Part shown: positions 1-15,246 of the stretch, piece by piece
How the letters are laid out: every line of letters starts with the position of its first letter
Numbering within the stretch: the stretch's first letter is position 1
Assembly: GCF_051401765.1 (NCBI RefSeq)
Contig: NC_135071.1
Span: 18,330,961-18,394,960 of the forward strand
Direction: 5' to 3'
From: Calliopsis andreniformis
Taxonomy: Eukaryota; Arthropoda; Insecta; Hymenoptera; Andrenidae
DNA length: 64,000 bases
Program-made: the position numbers and the translations under genes
Notes under the pieces: generated by a model
Told to the model about the DNA's origin: nothing
Seen by the model: only the letters and a program-made list of their open reading frames with translations
Databases searched by the model: none

Positions 1-1616
<1,616 letters not shown>

Positions 1617-2367
1617 AATTTTCATCAGAAGAAAAGAAGACAAAATTAGGCAGCCACTCATAATTTATACGACTCTATAGTAAGAAAGCGACGTCTGACA
1701 CACAGTGGTTGGAAATGCGTTTGTGTATTCGATTCTTCAGCCAGATAGTGCGCGATTTTATTATTATGATCATGTTAACGAAAGGTAAATCTACGCTTTG
1801 TATACGATGGATTACGAGACTGTAATGAACATGCAACGATACTTTGTGCATCATGGAAGTTCTCCCTTTCAAATCGACAGGGATTTTACGTAGTGGCTGG
1901 ATCGATGGTACTACATCGATTCTACTATGCTCCCAACGAAGGAATAGACGCGCTTCTATCAATTGAAATCAATTCTTTGTATTTGTAAATATTTTGCCTC
2001 TCGGCGGCAACAGTTTAAAAATATTTTTGAAGACAGTGTCCTCAATGCATTCAGTTCTGTCAAGAGCAAGAGTTTGTTTAAACACATAATGTCATTGCAA
2101 AAACGAGTATGGATTGCAACCACTGAATGAAGAAAGCTCATGTCAGGAAGCAAAGAAAAAGGTATTTATGAATGTAGCATAATACTACTTCTATAGAGAA
2201 ATGGCTCGAATTTGCAGAAATTTTGGTTACTTGATCCTGCCACGTAAAATCTTTGTATTGATATGAATAAGATCCAAAGAAACACTGTTGTACTGTTCTA
2301 CGTGATGTAATACTTAACGCTCATTATCAAAAAAGAATTGTCTACATATCCTGTTTTATATTCTATT

Positions 2368-2634
2368 CAGGATGTTTGAAACGCAGACTTACAGTTGTCA
2401 TATAATCTTATATTTTCAACATTCTAATGTAATTTTCACGGAGAAGTGAGTTTCCTTTGTAAGATCCTTTTCTAGGATATACATTTTTATTTATCTAGTA
2501 AAATGTAATTATCAAGCCTTAATTGAAGGGAAATGTAATTAAAAAATACAAAATTGTTATATCAAAAAATTGCTATGAAACACCTGCCAGATCATTTCTA
2601 TGAAAAATATCTGAGTTGCTTTCCAAACACCCTG
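2368..2634. mobile_element. Possible MITE with CAGGRTGTTT...AAACACCCTG ends
   Basis: A 267-bp stretch begins CAGGATGTTTGAAA and ends CTTTCCAAACACCCTG. The reverse complement of the right end is CAGGGTGTTTGGAAAG, so about 14 of the first 16 bases match as terminal inverted repeats when one indel is allowed. The interior is AT-rich and shows no open frame. CAGGGTGT-type ends are common on insect DNA transposons. No clean target-site duplication is visible, so this is a candidate only. It sits in the USP7 3' flank. Confidence 0.5.
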
Positions 2635-3347
2635 GAGCTATTTGTGTTTGAATATATTCTTTTTTGTGTGTTTTATGCGTCTTTTCCTATAATATACTTT
2701 ACTGAGTCTTTATAAAATTTTGCAAATATACAACAGTAGACTAACATATTACCAAGGCAGACTTTTAATTTAAAAAAGGCGTCGAACACAGTAAATGTTT
2801 AATTCATCGCGTATCGAACGTGTCAAATCAGATTAAGAATTACGGAGAACTAATTATTAAAGGAAATCTATCATTTCACAGTTTCACATTTATCGTTCTA
2901 GTAAGCCTTACTATTAGATTATATTTTACAGTCTTCTTTTTTTTATTTTTAATTCACTAGATATCATGAATCTACTTCCGAATACTTTTCGTTTGAAGAC
3001 TTGCCACGATATTATATGAGATCTCTTACTATTTATGAATCATGATTTTGTTCATTACTTCTGCTTTAACTGTGATTGAAGTCTTTCGTGAAGACGCGTT
3101 TAAACTTCATAGCTCCGAAATGCCTAAGAATGTTATCAGATATTGGAAGAAATTGGAGCAATTTATTTAATATATTTGTTTGTCTTCTGAGAGATTAGTT
3201 TGTTACAATTATTAAATGAAACTAAGGTTTTAAAGTTTTTAAACAAAAGTTACAGAATATGTCAAGTTAAATCACTTTAATTCAGGTGAATTAGCTGTTA
3301 GTCTGTTAGTATAATAAATTGCTGCAACTTAATTGAAACGATAATTT

Positions 3348-3410
3348 ATATCATATGTATGATATATATATGATACAATACATATATATGATACGTAACA
3401 TACATATAAT
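3348..3410. repeat. AT-rich palindromic simple sequence
   Basis: Alternating TATATGATAC/CATATATATG blocks form overlapping inverted repeats. This is probably unstable, slippage-generated microsatellite DNA in intergenic sequence. No further function is suggested. Confidence 0.6.
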
Positions 3411-6400
3411 TTAAAGAAGCATGTTAGGTGTAACACTTATAACGAAAAAGAATTATCGTGCTTCGTGGTTTCACATTTCTAGAACGCATTTCAACATCGG
3501 TGAATACTACTATAAGTAAACAGTTCGTAAGAGATACAATGTGCAGTAATATTCATAAAAGCTGGACATACTAGTTTCGAGGATGTATCGCAATACTTTG
3601 TAAAAATCTAAACGTGAGTGTACAGATAGTTTGACTACTTGCAACCGTGATTTTAATAATGTACGTGCTTCACAATGCTGTTCTAAACGGCCAACTTAAT
3701 CACTGCTTTCGTTTTAAAGACTAATTCGAATATTCTTCACTCAGTAACATGAGTAATACTTCATTCATGAAATATTATTTGAATCGAGCACGAATGTCTG
3801 TACTTGTTTGAATAATTGTAAAAGATTTTAAAAAAATGCAAATTCGCAGATTCTGCAGTACTTGTAAAACGAATATTTTTTCAACATCAAGCAATGAGAT
3901 TTAATTTAACAACATTAAAGTAATCGCAGATGTTCTTGACTGCATTTTTTAATGATATAAAAAACCACAATATACGAAGCAATAGACAGAGGATCTTTTT
4001 GTTAAGATGCATGTAAAAATGATAGCCTTTGATCGAAGGAAGGGGTCAAAATCATCGTACATGTTAACTTGGAAGCTCTGAGAGCATGAATTACATTTTG
4101 TTATTCATGTATACATAGATATATATAAATTGTATACATATATTTCGTTACTAGGTTCCTCGATGAATGACCACTGTGACGATGATTTTGGAGTTGAAGC
4201 TAGTACGAATACTTAACGATAATATCGATAGTAGTCCTGTATTTTTTGCACGAAATCATAAAAACTTTATTGGAAGAGAATTGTTTAAGTTATTGTATTA
4301 TAATAAAAAGAAAAGCAAACGAAAGTATCAAACGTATATGTAATAAATATCTGCAAAGGGACGCACTTCTGATAATATAATGCTTAGTTGTAACGCGTTT
4401 TTGTGTCTTTGTACAGCTAAACTTTATAGCAGCTGCTCAATTGCAATTGTAAATTGGATCTATAAGATTTCAGTGGTTCATTTTTTAAGTAAATAAAAGC
4501 AGAATGCAACACAGGTATGCATAAAGAAAAAGAAAAATTTAATACTTCATGGTCACGACTGATTGCTTAACACGAGCAATATGACTTCTACGCGTTTTAA
4601 TTTTCATTAACGTGTATATTTTAATATTGCTTTTTGAATAAATAAAGCAGTATTAGATGTTAGAAGAATTTTATAGGAAAATTGGTCTGGGGAGGATACC
4701 AGGAGGCGAATTAACTTGATGCAGTGATATTTTGTAAACATCACTAACTAATTATTGTAGAATACTATGGAAACTAAAAATTTTATGATCGCAATATTTG
4801 AATAGAATTCTTCTTTATACAAGACCTCCTATGCTAAAGTTTTGTATATAAAAAAATACATAATTAAATAGATTTCTCTTTTAAATAATGCTAAAGTTGT
4901 AAATATGTCATTGCATATAGTATTTAATGTTTGCTTATAATTAATCATTCACATTAGTTATTTATTTCATGTGAATTTGTTTGCATTGTTTGTCCTGTTC
5001 GCCATAAGTATTTTCCACAATGCATATAAAATAGGTGGAAAAATATGAGCTGATATTAGAGAATTCTAGATAACTAAATAATTGCTAAATTTAATCATTT
5101 TTCATGAAATAGAGTAAATTGAATTATTAGTGGTGGAGAGAAAATTATATAAACTAAGGATTCATTCATACAAGATTAGCATAAAATATGAATGATCAAT
5201 ATTATTAATCGTTTTACTTTCTACACTGCACGTTTTTTATTTACATAAATAGATAGTCTTATTTATGAATAAATTTCTGTTATTAAAGAGAAGAGGCAGT
5301 AAATCAGAATTATATTGATCAAAAGTATTTTAAATAGCTCTTACTCTTAAATATTTAGTTTACATAATAGGCTAATGCAATAAGATAAAACAATAATGTT
5401 TCATATAACAAATAAAGAACTGCAAAACATACGTTTCTGGTTTCCTATGGCTTTCCTTAATCTCTTTCTTCTTCTTACGCAATCGGAATTATCTCAAACA
5501 CGTTTAACAGTGCATAAGTATATCATAGTCACGCGATCGCTGATGTAAGAATTCCTTCCTTTTTTTATTCAATCCAATCATCTGAAAAACATTTAGCAAT
5601 GTTTATTTTCATCGTGATCTCGTGGCTACCGATAGATGATACTTTACAGAAACGTTTCTGAAAGTAACATTTTACTTACGAGTTCTTTAAAAAAAGAGAA
5701 CCCCCGCGATTCATTAAGAAATGTTTATTTATAGGATAATTGTCAAGTTATTTCCTCACACGTTGTTTTGACCGCATTACGCGCACTGTTATCATCTACT
5801 ATTGCTAAACATCATATCATAAATCGTATAAACAAGTAATGAATATATTGGAAAATAAATCAAAAACATATTCAGTGTAACAAATAAAGTTAAAAATATA
5901 TTTTAAACAGAGGTAAACAGGAGGGATGAACTATGTACCTTTAACTTAACAAAATACTTAACAATTTTAGACAAGTATACAAATTAAAGCTTATTTTTTT
6001 ACTATGTTTCATAATTGCGCTTGGTCATCAACGCGATACCCCCGTGACATAAAAACATATTGATGAGTTTTTGTTGCTTATATTCTCGTGTTCTTTTTAA
6101 CTTTTTTCCATTCATTGTTCTATTCATTTTAATTATTTTACAAAAGTGCACGATAATTCTGCGATGTCAATGAATTCTAATCTATTCCCTGAATTATATC
6201 GTGTTATTTTAATGGCGCAAAGACAGTCAGAATAAAATTGACTGGTCACTCAAGGCTATCATAAGTCTACTCCTTCCATAGTGCTTGGGTACTCCACTGC
6301 ATCACGTTTTTCTTTCTTTCGCGCGAATCTGTTGGCAGACTTCTGCATCTTTAGGAGAGGCAATGCAGTCATAAAAATAGGAAGCACTGACGTGCTTGAC

Positions 6401-7510
6401 GAAAAATGGTCTTCAACTATTGTCGAATAATTAAATTCAGGTTTCTATATATGCACATTGCACATACTCACATAAAGCTATATTTATGTAATTTAGAAAG
6501 TTTCAAATCTGCCTATTATTCGAAATTTTTTAAATTCTGTATGAATTATATTTGTAAGTTTATGTATAGTATGAATGAACGAGCCGAAAGGTCCAAAAAT
6601 AAAGTGGAAAATCTGAGAGAGTAGGAAATACACGAAGCTTTCTTGAATACGATAAGAGCAAAACGTTTAAAAGGTCTTGATAAAAGTGTAGACTGGATTG
6701 GTCGGTGAAGAAATACGATACGTATGGTACAGACTCGTGTGATCGCAGAAAGTACATCGATAGTGAACCATTATACTTTCAAAAAAGTGTTGTCATCACA
6801 GAACCTTGGAATTAGTTATTCTCGTTTATTACTAATAGAAAAATAATTATAGTGGAAAGTAAGTTACATTACGATGAATTGAAACCATTACAAGATACAC
6901 TCAAATGTTCTATAGACTTATTAAACCCAGCGATCGCGATAGAAAGTGGATCAGATCGGGTCATCCGCTTTAAGCATCATGTAGCAGAATGTTCTTTATT
7001 ATAATAGATAAATCATTTTTCTGCTACAATTTCCTTCTTAAAGTTGTTGAATCGATTAGATAAAAGTGTTAAAAGAACAACAAATTCTTTAGTTTAATCT
7101 TCTGTAACAGTATCACTTTAGGTTTGGACAATATTCGGTGTAATATTACTATAGAAAAGCTCTTGGAGCAGATAGATATACTCCACTACTTGATACTTAC
7201 ATGAATTAATGTATTCTTCGATTAAAAACTAGTCTTGAATCGTTGCATTAGTAAATAACTGTAAAATGGTTCTAATTGTTTGAATTTGTGTCGTTGAAGT
7301 AAAGTAACAACCAATCTGGAAAATCATGCGCGTAGTGCTTGTTCGCAGCACTGTCGGTTCTAAATTCTTCTTTCCTGATGGCTTGATAGGTTAGATGGTA
7401 TCATTATTGAATGTGCCAGTCTAATCACACTAATTTAGGGAAAATGTAAGATGAGCTAAATGTACAAGTGTTTAATAACAGCGTGTATTTGATTCAAGAA
7501 ACTTTCAACT

Positions 7511-9718
7511 ATGATTCGAAATTTGTCGTATTTGAATCGGCGCGGTTTTCAATTGGTGGAAGAATTAATCTCTCGAACGCGGCATATAAAAGATCGCGAT
7601 GAAGGCCAAACACCAGAAGTCTTCGGAGTTTCAAATCGTAACGTACATCTTTGGACCACCTGTTGCACGCCGTGTAAAACCGTGAGTGAATATAATACAA
7701 ATTAAATTTGAAAAGTTAATTAGTTTTGTCTATGTCACAACTTTTAATAAGATTTAAGAAAATTATGACTATTAACATTGAGTTATTAAAGTTTAATGTA
7801 AGAAGTTAAGTAATACACGTGATTGGCATGGTTATTGGAGCATTAACTTAAAATCTATTCACTTTTATGTATATTTTTCTAGCTGTTTTTTAAATGTCTT
7901 TTTATATAATTCTATTAACTGTTACTCAAATAAATATGAGCTTGATGATTATCAAGCAATAGTTATCAGTTTGAAATTCTGAAGAAATAAATTGTTTTTT
8001 TTTTCATGCAGGATATGGCTGAAATGATCCATAAGAATCTGTGGGAGACAGACCCAGAACTTTTTGAAATAATGAAAAAAGAGAAAAAAAGGCAAGAATG
8101 TGGCCTTGAAATGATTGCTAGTGAAAATTTTACATCTCTAAGTGTACTCCAATGCCTGAGTTCTTGCCTTCATAATAAATATAGCGAGGGTCTTCCTGGT
8201 CAAAGGTATAACTTATTATATTTTATTACTTGTTTATTATTTTGTTTATGCATTATATTTATTTAATTACTGTCTTCTTATTTAAGGTATTATGGAGGGA
8301 ATGAGTACATAGATGAAATTGAATTGCTGGCACAGAAACGTTGCTTGGAAGCATTTAATTTGGACCCAGAAAAATGGGGCTGTAATGTACAACCATACTC
8401 TGGGAGTCCAGCAAACTTTGCTGTCTATACAGCTCTAATTGAACCTCATGGCAGAATAATGGGATTAGACCTTTTCGATGGAGGACATCTTACTCATGGT
8501 AATAAAACTTTTTTATATGAATTTGTTAAAGTATTAACAGTGTAAAAGTGGGCCTTACAAAACGTTTTATGTATTTTATAGGCTTTTTTACTGCAAATAA
8601 AAGGGTTTCTGCAACATCATTATTTTTTGAGTCCATGCCATATAAAGTGGATCCTGAAACTGGCCTAATCGATTATGACAAATTAGCAGAAACTTCAAAA
8701 CTGTTCAAACCTAAGATTATAATAGCAGGTGTATCTTGCTACAGTAGATGTTTAGATTACAAAAGGTTTAGAGAAATAGCAGATGCAAATAATGCATATT
8801 TGTTCAGTGATATGGCACATATAGCAGGATTGGTTGCTGCTGAACAAATTCCTAGTCCATTTGAATATAGTGATGTTGTATCAACTACTACTCATAAAAC
8901 CTTAAGGTAATTTTTTTTTGCATAATTATTTATTGCTTCGGAGAATGCAATTAATATTTTATTTGATCATTTTTAGGGGTCCTCGAGCCGGCGTTATATT
9001 CTTTCGTAAAGGAGTGAAGTCTATAGGAAAAGATGGACAAAAAGTTATGTATGATTTAGAAAGTAAAATCAACCAGGCTGTGTTTCCAGGACTCCAAGGG
9101 GGGCCACATAACAATACAATTGCAGGGATTGCTACAGCAATGAAACAAGCCAAATCAGAAGAATTTCGAGAATATCAAAAGAGAGTTATAGCCAATGCAA
9201 AAAGACTTTGCTCGCGTCTCCAGGAACTTGGATACAAAATCAGCACAGATGGCACTGATGTTCACATGCTATTACTTGATCTTCGGCCTGTAGGTATTAC
9301 GGGATCTAAGGCAGAAAAGCTTTTGGAGAGTATTTCTATTGCTTGTAATAAGAATACTACACCTGGGGATAAAAGTGCAATGAATCCTAGTGGCATTAGA
9401 CTTGGTACACCTGCATTGACTACTCGTGGTTTAGTTGAAGAAGATATAGATAAAGTTGTGGATTTCATACATAGAGGTATATTCAAACTAGAATGAGTTA
9501 TAAACAAAATTATAGCTACAATGTCTAATAAATATTTTGAATGCATTTCAGGGTTGTTACTAGTCAAGGAAGTAACTAAAATTTCTGGTCCAAAATTGGT
9601 TGACTATAACAAAGTATTGGATACAGATGCTTCTATTAAAGAGAAAGTTGCAGCTTTGAGAAAAGAAGTTCTAGCTTTCTCTAGCCAATTTCCTATTCCC
9701 GGTCTCGAATGTTATTGA
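7511..9718 (+). CDS. SHMT: Serine hydroxymethyltransferase (glycine hydroxymethyltransferase)
   Basis: PLP-dependent enzyme that interconverts serine plus tetrahydrofolate with glycine plus 5,10-methylene-tetrahydrofolate, the main entry of one-carbon units. Exons: 7511-7681, 8012-8205, 8287-8498, 8582-8906, 8977-9476 and 9552-9718; all introns are GT-AG and phases agree. Total 522 aa. Family signatures are clear: [12 protein letters not shown] near the start of the catalytic core, [33 protein letters not shown], and the Schiff-base site [13 protein letters not shown] with the lysine at about residue 298. The start at 7511 is the first ATG after an in-frame TGA at 7490-7492. It gives a 58-residue extension rich in Arg and poor in acidic residues at its very start ([13 protein letters not shown]), plausible as a mitochondrial presequence. 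A second methionine at 8015, in exon 2, would give a 464-aa cytosol-like form. A single insect gene making both forms is known from Drosophila; here it is inference. Confidence 0.96.
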
Positions 9719-12014
9719 TGGAATAATGTTTTTATATCAGTTGTAATATTAATGTCATGCATTTCATTTGTATGTAACTTTACGAAAGAAGCGACTAAAG
9801 CACAATCACGTTGGTTTTATCATCAACCTATTTGATAAAGGACATAAATATATACATGTATGAATCTGGTGTGAAATATGTATTTATATACGTACATAAT
9901 ATTTTTACAGATATAAAGTATTTAAAAAATGTTTGTTATGAATATATTAGGAAATTAAATACAGGAAAATATTTAATTACATTTTAAAAGTATTAGATTA
10001 TATGGATTATAATATTGTATTACTTATATATTATAATAGATTTCATATTCTTTTTCCCAATTTCTTTAAAAACTTATACACTTATTATTGCAACTCCATG
10101 TAAATGTATTTTATATGTATGTGTAAAATTACCTCTGTAGGTATACTTTATTTGTACAAATTACTATTAACAAAAAATTAAAAAATTTTTAAATACATTT
10201 TTAAGTTTAAACACATACAATATAAATAGTTAAATTTTATTTCCTGCTTTCTGTACTGTTATAGATGTATGAAAATGTGCTCATAGTCATCCATAATTTA
10301 AAAATTACTCAATTTTTTGTAGTGCATTTTATTCCTATATTAGCATAAATATTTAAATATATTCTCCGCTATTATTAATTGCTCATCATTTCTAAATAAA
10401 AGAGTAAACGAACTAGATTGTTTTATTAACGAAAACTAATTCCATATTTACGTATATTACATTATATTATTTAAGATTTCATTTTCATTTTCGAATGTAA
10501 AATTTTATATTATGCCTTATAATCAATTAGTTTGCTTATTAATGCATTAATACCAATAGCTGTATAACTTTAATGTAGTGAGGTTCAATGCAAATAATGC
10601 ATTCGCGTATGCATTATCTTCAGATATTTTGGGTTTGGATTTTTTCATGGCCACATGATGGAAAACTAAGAACAATAATGTAATTTCATCTACTATTTAA
10701 TATTTGTATGATATGAACGCAATAAAGCAATTCTCCTTAGTATATTTTTCAATGTCTTCATTTTTATAAGTACTGTACGTAGAAGCATAACAATTTAACA
10801 ATGTGGAAGATTAAATCATTTTTTACCCTTCTCGATGATACGATGTCCAAAAAACTTGGACTTAATAGACACTTTTATCTTTCTAAGGAAGGAAACTTTT
10901 TGTCCATTATAACATAAAAATAAAATTGTACAAATTTGTATATTTTCAACATCGAATATTTCTATATATTTTTACTGTATTCCTTGATTATGAAAAAATA
11001 AGCTTCTGTACTCATAATAAAAGGATGTTCTGTGTACATGTTTGCATTTCCCGACATAAATACATGTACAGACATATGTGTCATACATGCACATAAAATA
11101 AATCTATGGCTTTAGTTATGTTCTTTCATACTTTTTCTATTTAATACCCAATAATAATATATTTTTCTTATTAGTATTGAAAAATTGTTTTATTACAGAA
11201 TCATGGCCATTTTATTCCCTTAACTAAATGTATAATATACTGTTTTACTAAAATTTTAAACAATTTTGTTTATATTAGTACAGAGTTTAATAAATAAATA
11301 TTATACTTGTTGCTATGACATTTAATTGCATATGATTCACTTTACTTACTTAATAATATAGCAACAAGTAATACTATTAAGCACTCTTTTTCTGAAGCTA
11401 TTATTATACGTATATGTCACGTTTATTTGTCACACGACTAAGTTTATATAAAATAAATCTTCGTTTCAGCAATTACACTCAAATACACTTTTTTGTTTTT
11501 GAATATATACGTGATATATGATTATAAGGATTTTATTCAAAGTTCAAGTTTACTTTAGAAATTCGTAATAGTATTGGAAGTAGGAATCTGCATCTCAAGC
11601 TTTGAGTGTGTTTCAGTATAACAGTGTCAAACAATAATATTTGTATGCCGTGGAAACAAATCTCGATGATAAAGGCGAAAAAAGAACGCTGAAAAATTGT
11701 TACTTTTTTCAGACGCCTTTTTCCATATAGATCTAATTTTTGAAGAACGAATTTTAGAGAAATGTTCACAACTTACAACTTTGAAAAATTCCTCGAATCA
11801 TCCCACATATTTTCCACTTAAATAATTTTATTTACACAAGTCATTTAAAAAATGTAATTTCATAGGCGTGGAGTTTTCTTAAAGTTTGATAAAATAGCAT
11901 AATATACCTGTTTGGAAATATGTGGGAGACCAATATATGTATACACATATGTATAGTTATGTATAAATTCATTATTTACTTTCATCACATTGCACAGTGA
12001 CGTGTAACCTTTGA
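9719..12014. other. Convergent SHMT / GET4 3' flanks, very AT-rich
   Basis: No coding exon seen on either strand. The region must hold the 3' UTRs and polyadenylation sites of SHMT (+) and GET4 (-). Candidate hexamers include ATTAAA near 9955 and AATAAA near 10397 and 11288 on the + strand. The rest is low-GC sequence with many short A/T runs and no recognisable repeat family. Confidence 0.6.
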
Positions 12015-13601
12015 TCAGTCAAGTTCTTGGGCTGTGTGGGAGGTTGAAGCTGCGTTTCTTTGTTCATCATCTGAATCTTCGTCTTCGTGACCATTAAAAA
12101 AAGATTGTAAAAGCGAACCAAATAGTCCTTGTTTACGAGGACGTGGACACGGGACATTGAAAAACAACTGTCCTATTTTATCTAAGTACTGCCGGTAGCA
12201 CGGATCTCTATCTAAAGATATTTGATACTGTTCACAAAGTACTGTGAACACAGTGAGTTTGCCACTGAAAAATATCAATTGTATAACAACTAATCTTGAT
12301 GAGTAGCTTTTGCTTATTAAAATACTAAGTAATAATGTGTACTTACCTATCAATTGTTTTTAATAAAAAGAATAAGAAGTTCAATAGGGGAAGGAGGTAT
12401 GGTGGGCCAGTGTTTATTTTTGGATGCCATAAAATATAGTAGTTGAAAACTTCCTGTGCAGTTGCTTTATTTTGTAAACAAAGATATCTGGAAAAAACAA
12501 TAATATTAATTATATAAAACTAATTTAAATATCAATGTATGGGTAATGTATTTATTGTAATTTTTATTTATTCTTACTCAAGAACTGCTTGCGCTATAAA
12601 AAGATCTATTTCATTTGTGTAACCACGTTGTTCATGAAGCTCAACAAGCATTGCAGCACACCCAGAACCATCCGTACTATGTATGAAATGTTGCCGTGCC
12701 ATAATATAATTTTTTTCTAGAATGAATTAATTATATAGCTTTAATAGTAAGCAAATATTTGAAATATCCTTTTTTCCTTAATAGATTACCTCTCCAAAAA
12801 ACTTGTGCTATTTTCTGATGTAAATTAGGATGACCTGTCTTATATGCAGTATTTTTCATACTCCATCGAAGAGCAGATTGCACAAATGTATCCCTTTCAG
12901 GTAATGCAGGACTCATTCCACTGAATAAGCTTGTAATTTTTTCAAAATACTCTTGAGAAGGTTTAGTATCTGATTGTGTCAATACATTTACAAATAAGAT
13001 ACCTAAGTCAGCTCCACTAGCATACTGTAATATGGAACAATGCTTTAATGTATTAGTGCTTGTCATTACTTTAAACATTAGAAGTACTTTTATATGTGAA
13101 AAAAGATTTGATACGCTGTATAAAATTATTATACCGATGACTGGTGTTAATTAAATCATGCACCGTAACGTCGACGATAATAAAATTTAATTACAGACTG
13201 TTCAAGAAGGAAATTTGTATGTAACACTTCAAGATGAATAGTGTAACACTATTTAGGAAATATTTCCTTCAATAATTTATTTATAAAATTGAAGAAAATA
13301 AGGGCGGCGAAATATATTACATACTTGCTCGTGCTGTAATAAAAGCAGAGACCCATTATACAATAATTCCAGAAGTTCGGAGTACTTTTTCTGTCCAAGA
13401 TATCTGGAAGAATAGGTTAAGCAATCACATCGGCGATTACACAAAAATGATTCTTTGACGATGTCGATTAATCGGGCTATACGCTCACCTGAAATACAAA
13501 GTTCTATACATTTGATGAGCTTCATAATAATTTCCTGAATTTATGGATGCTTCTAATTTTGCTAAAACTCGCTGAACACCGTGATTGTACCGCGAGGCCA
13601 T
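12015..13601 (-). CDS. GET4: Golgi-to-ER traffic protein 4 homolog
   Basis: GET4 (TRC35) bridges the BAG6/GET5 complex to the ATPase GET3 and helps hand tail-anchored membrane proteins to the ER. It is cytosolic. Exons on the minus strand, in transcript order: 13601-13489, 13403-13325, 13024-12790, 12716-12578, 12487-12347 and 12264-12015. All introns are GT-AG with matching phases, giving 318 aa (human about 327). Matches to the family run along the whole length: N-terminal [16 protein letters not shown], central [28 protein letters not shown], then [15 protein letters not shown] and [10 protein letters not shown]. The fold is an all-helical TPR-like solenoid. The C terminus is a short acidic tail ([10 protein letters not shown]) ending in ELD, as in other animals. 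The ATG at 13601 is preceded by a gene-free GC-richer region shared with the divergent 438-aa gene. Identity is near certain. Confidence 0.95.
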
Positions 13602-15246
13602 GTTTACGCTCTTTGGAATATTTCTTTTTTCTGCTTTTGTAATTGGTACCATTGTTCTGTAAGCAATTTAAATTTGAATTTACATCGAAATGAAAATTTA
13701 ACGCGCACATGAAAAATGGAATATTCACATACAGTCCTACGTACGCAGCAACAACTGTATTGGTAAACTACATAAATTATGAATCAGAATGAACCCTTTA
13801 AAATGTATGTTCATTTATAACTGCACGTAACAGTTTCATTAACGAAGGAAATTAGGCAAAGTTTGCATTTAAAGTTAGATATATAAAAAAATCAAATCAA
13901 CAACATTGTATTATTTAATTCGTACGCGCGTGTATTATAGGATATTCATTTTTGATATTCCAAAATGTACGGGATATGTATAATCCTTAGTTTGAAGTTT
14001 TGTCTTATGACATTTAACTCAACCAAATGTGGTTAAATATAAATAATACAAAATATATTGAATAAGAAAACTTACAGAGGTTATCGTATGCTACTTAAGA
14101 TGTGCTATACTTTTGAAACAAATAGAAATAGAAAAAAAAATGTTATGAGCCAAAAGTGTTGCATATTCTGTATACGTATCGTCGCAAGAAAGTGGTGAAA
14201 CTTAATACAGAGATATTTAACATCCTCCTTTTTTTCTTAAATGCCTTTCAAGGTTGCATACTAGCGAAACACTTGTCCTATTTGCGTGGGAGGCCCTACA
14301 TAAATTAAATTCCGCTCGTATGAAATTAGAATTGCAGGGAATCAATGCGAGTCGCGACAAACAGAAATCGTGGCGGATGCGCGAAGCTCGGTGCGGCTCG
14401 ATTTGATTCGACGCGTGGCGATGCAAACATTCGAAAGCTGTCGAGTGATATCAATTGCAAAAAGTAATATTGATAAATGCGCAAAGTGGCGTCGCGTAAG
14501 CGCTGGAATGCCGTTGGCCGTAGGTGTATACATACACGCGACAGCGGATACGCTAAAAATCGCGAAAGCGACGCGCCCCTGGCGGCCGACCGCGCAAACA
14601 ACAATCCTTGCGGAAATAATTATCGCGATTTATGTTATTTGCAAATGTGAGAAGAATCATTAATGAGGGTATGCCAAGTAGCGGCGATTAGGGTGATAAA
14701 CGCGAGCCCTGCGGCATTCCCGGTTTGCGCAACGAGTGAGTGAAAATCGTACTCGGTACGGGGTGAGTGTCCAAAACGTTCATTCCCCCCGCTTTTTAAA
14801 GGGGGGCGGTGGCTCGCATCAGTGTTTTTTTATCGTTTCTTTAGACGTCTTCATCCCGAAAATAACAATGGCCGGAGGATTCGAATATGCATGGATTTTT
14901 AAAATGTCCAGCTTGCTACCCTGGCAACCTACATGCATTTTCCTGACCCTTTTTTATTACGTGTGTCAATTAGCATCGGTACGGCTACTGTACATCTTAA
15001 TTTTCTTTTTTTTCTCTCATTTTCCTACGAATTAATTACACCGAGTTCACGGTTCTCTGAGTTTCGATCACGATCAAATTCTGTGGCTTCTACTAGAACT
15101 TGTGCAATGACATTGTTACTTCTAAGTATTTGGTGATTTATTGTTATTTTGTCTTTTGTTCGTGACATACTTTTGGATTTTTTTGATCGTTTTTTTTTTG
15201 CGTTTCTTGTAGAAATTTGTTAAGTAGATGATGCTTTTTGTACAGA
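13602..15246. promoter_or_regulatory. Divergent promoter region between GET4 and the unidentified 438-aa gene
   Basis: The two genes point away from each other with 1.6 kb between start codons. The part at about 14340-14770 is visibly richer in GC and CpG than its AT-rich surroundings, as expected of a housekeeping promoter island. A probable 5' UTR intron of the + strand gene ends at AG 15244-15245, just before the AATGG of the start codon. A good donor (GTGAGT) sits at 14763, so a non-coding first exon ending at 14762 is likely. Short open frames across 14217-15136 overlap on both strands, resemble nothing and are not annotated. The transcription start sites are inferred, not seen. Confidence 0.55.

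Larger units (their letters stand above)
1617..7510. other. USP7 3' UTR and USP7-SHMT intergenic region, AT-rich
   Basis: No coding exon recognised. The first 500 bp or so after the USP7 stop are less AT-biased and are probably 3' UTR. After that the sequence is strongly AT-rich, with many AATAAA/ATTAAA hexamers, for example near 4341, 4493 and 4640, so the polyadenylation site cannot be fixed by eye. A MITE-like inverted-terminal element (2368-2634) and an AT palindromic stretch near 3348-3410 are listed separately. The SHMT 5' UTR and promoter should lie in the last several hundred bases; no clear TATA or initiator was identified. Confidence 0.6.

Noticed and set aside
1675..2153. Two minus-strand frames downstream of USP7
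   Set aside because: Considered as a transposase remnant, but no catalytic or family motif is present; they lie in probable USP7 3' UTR.
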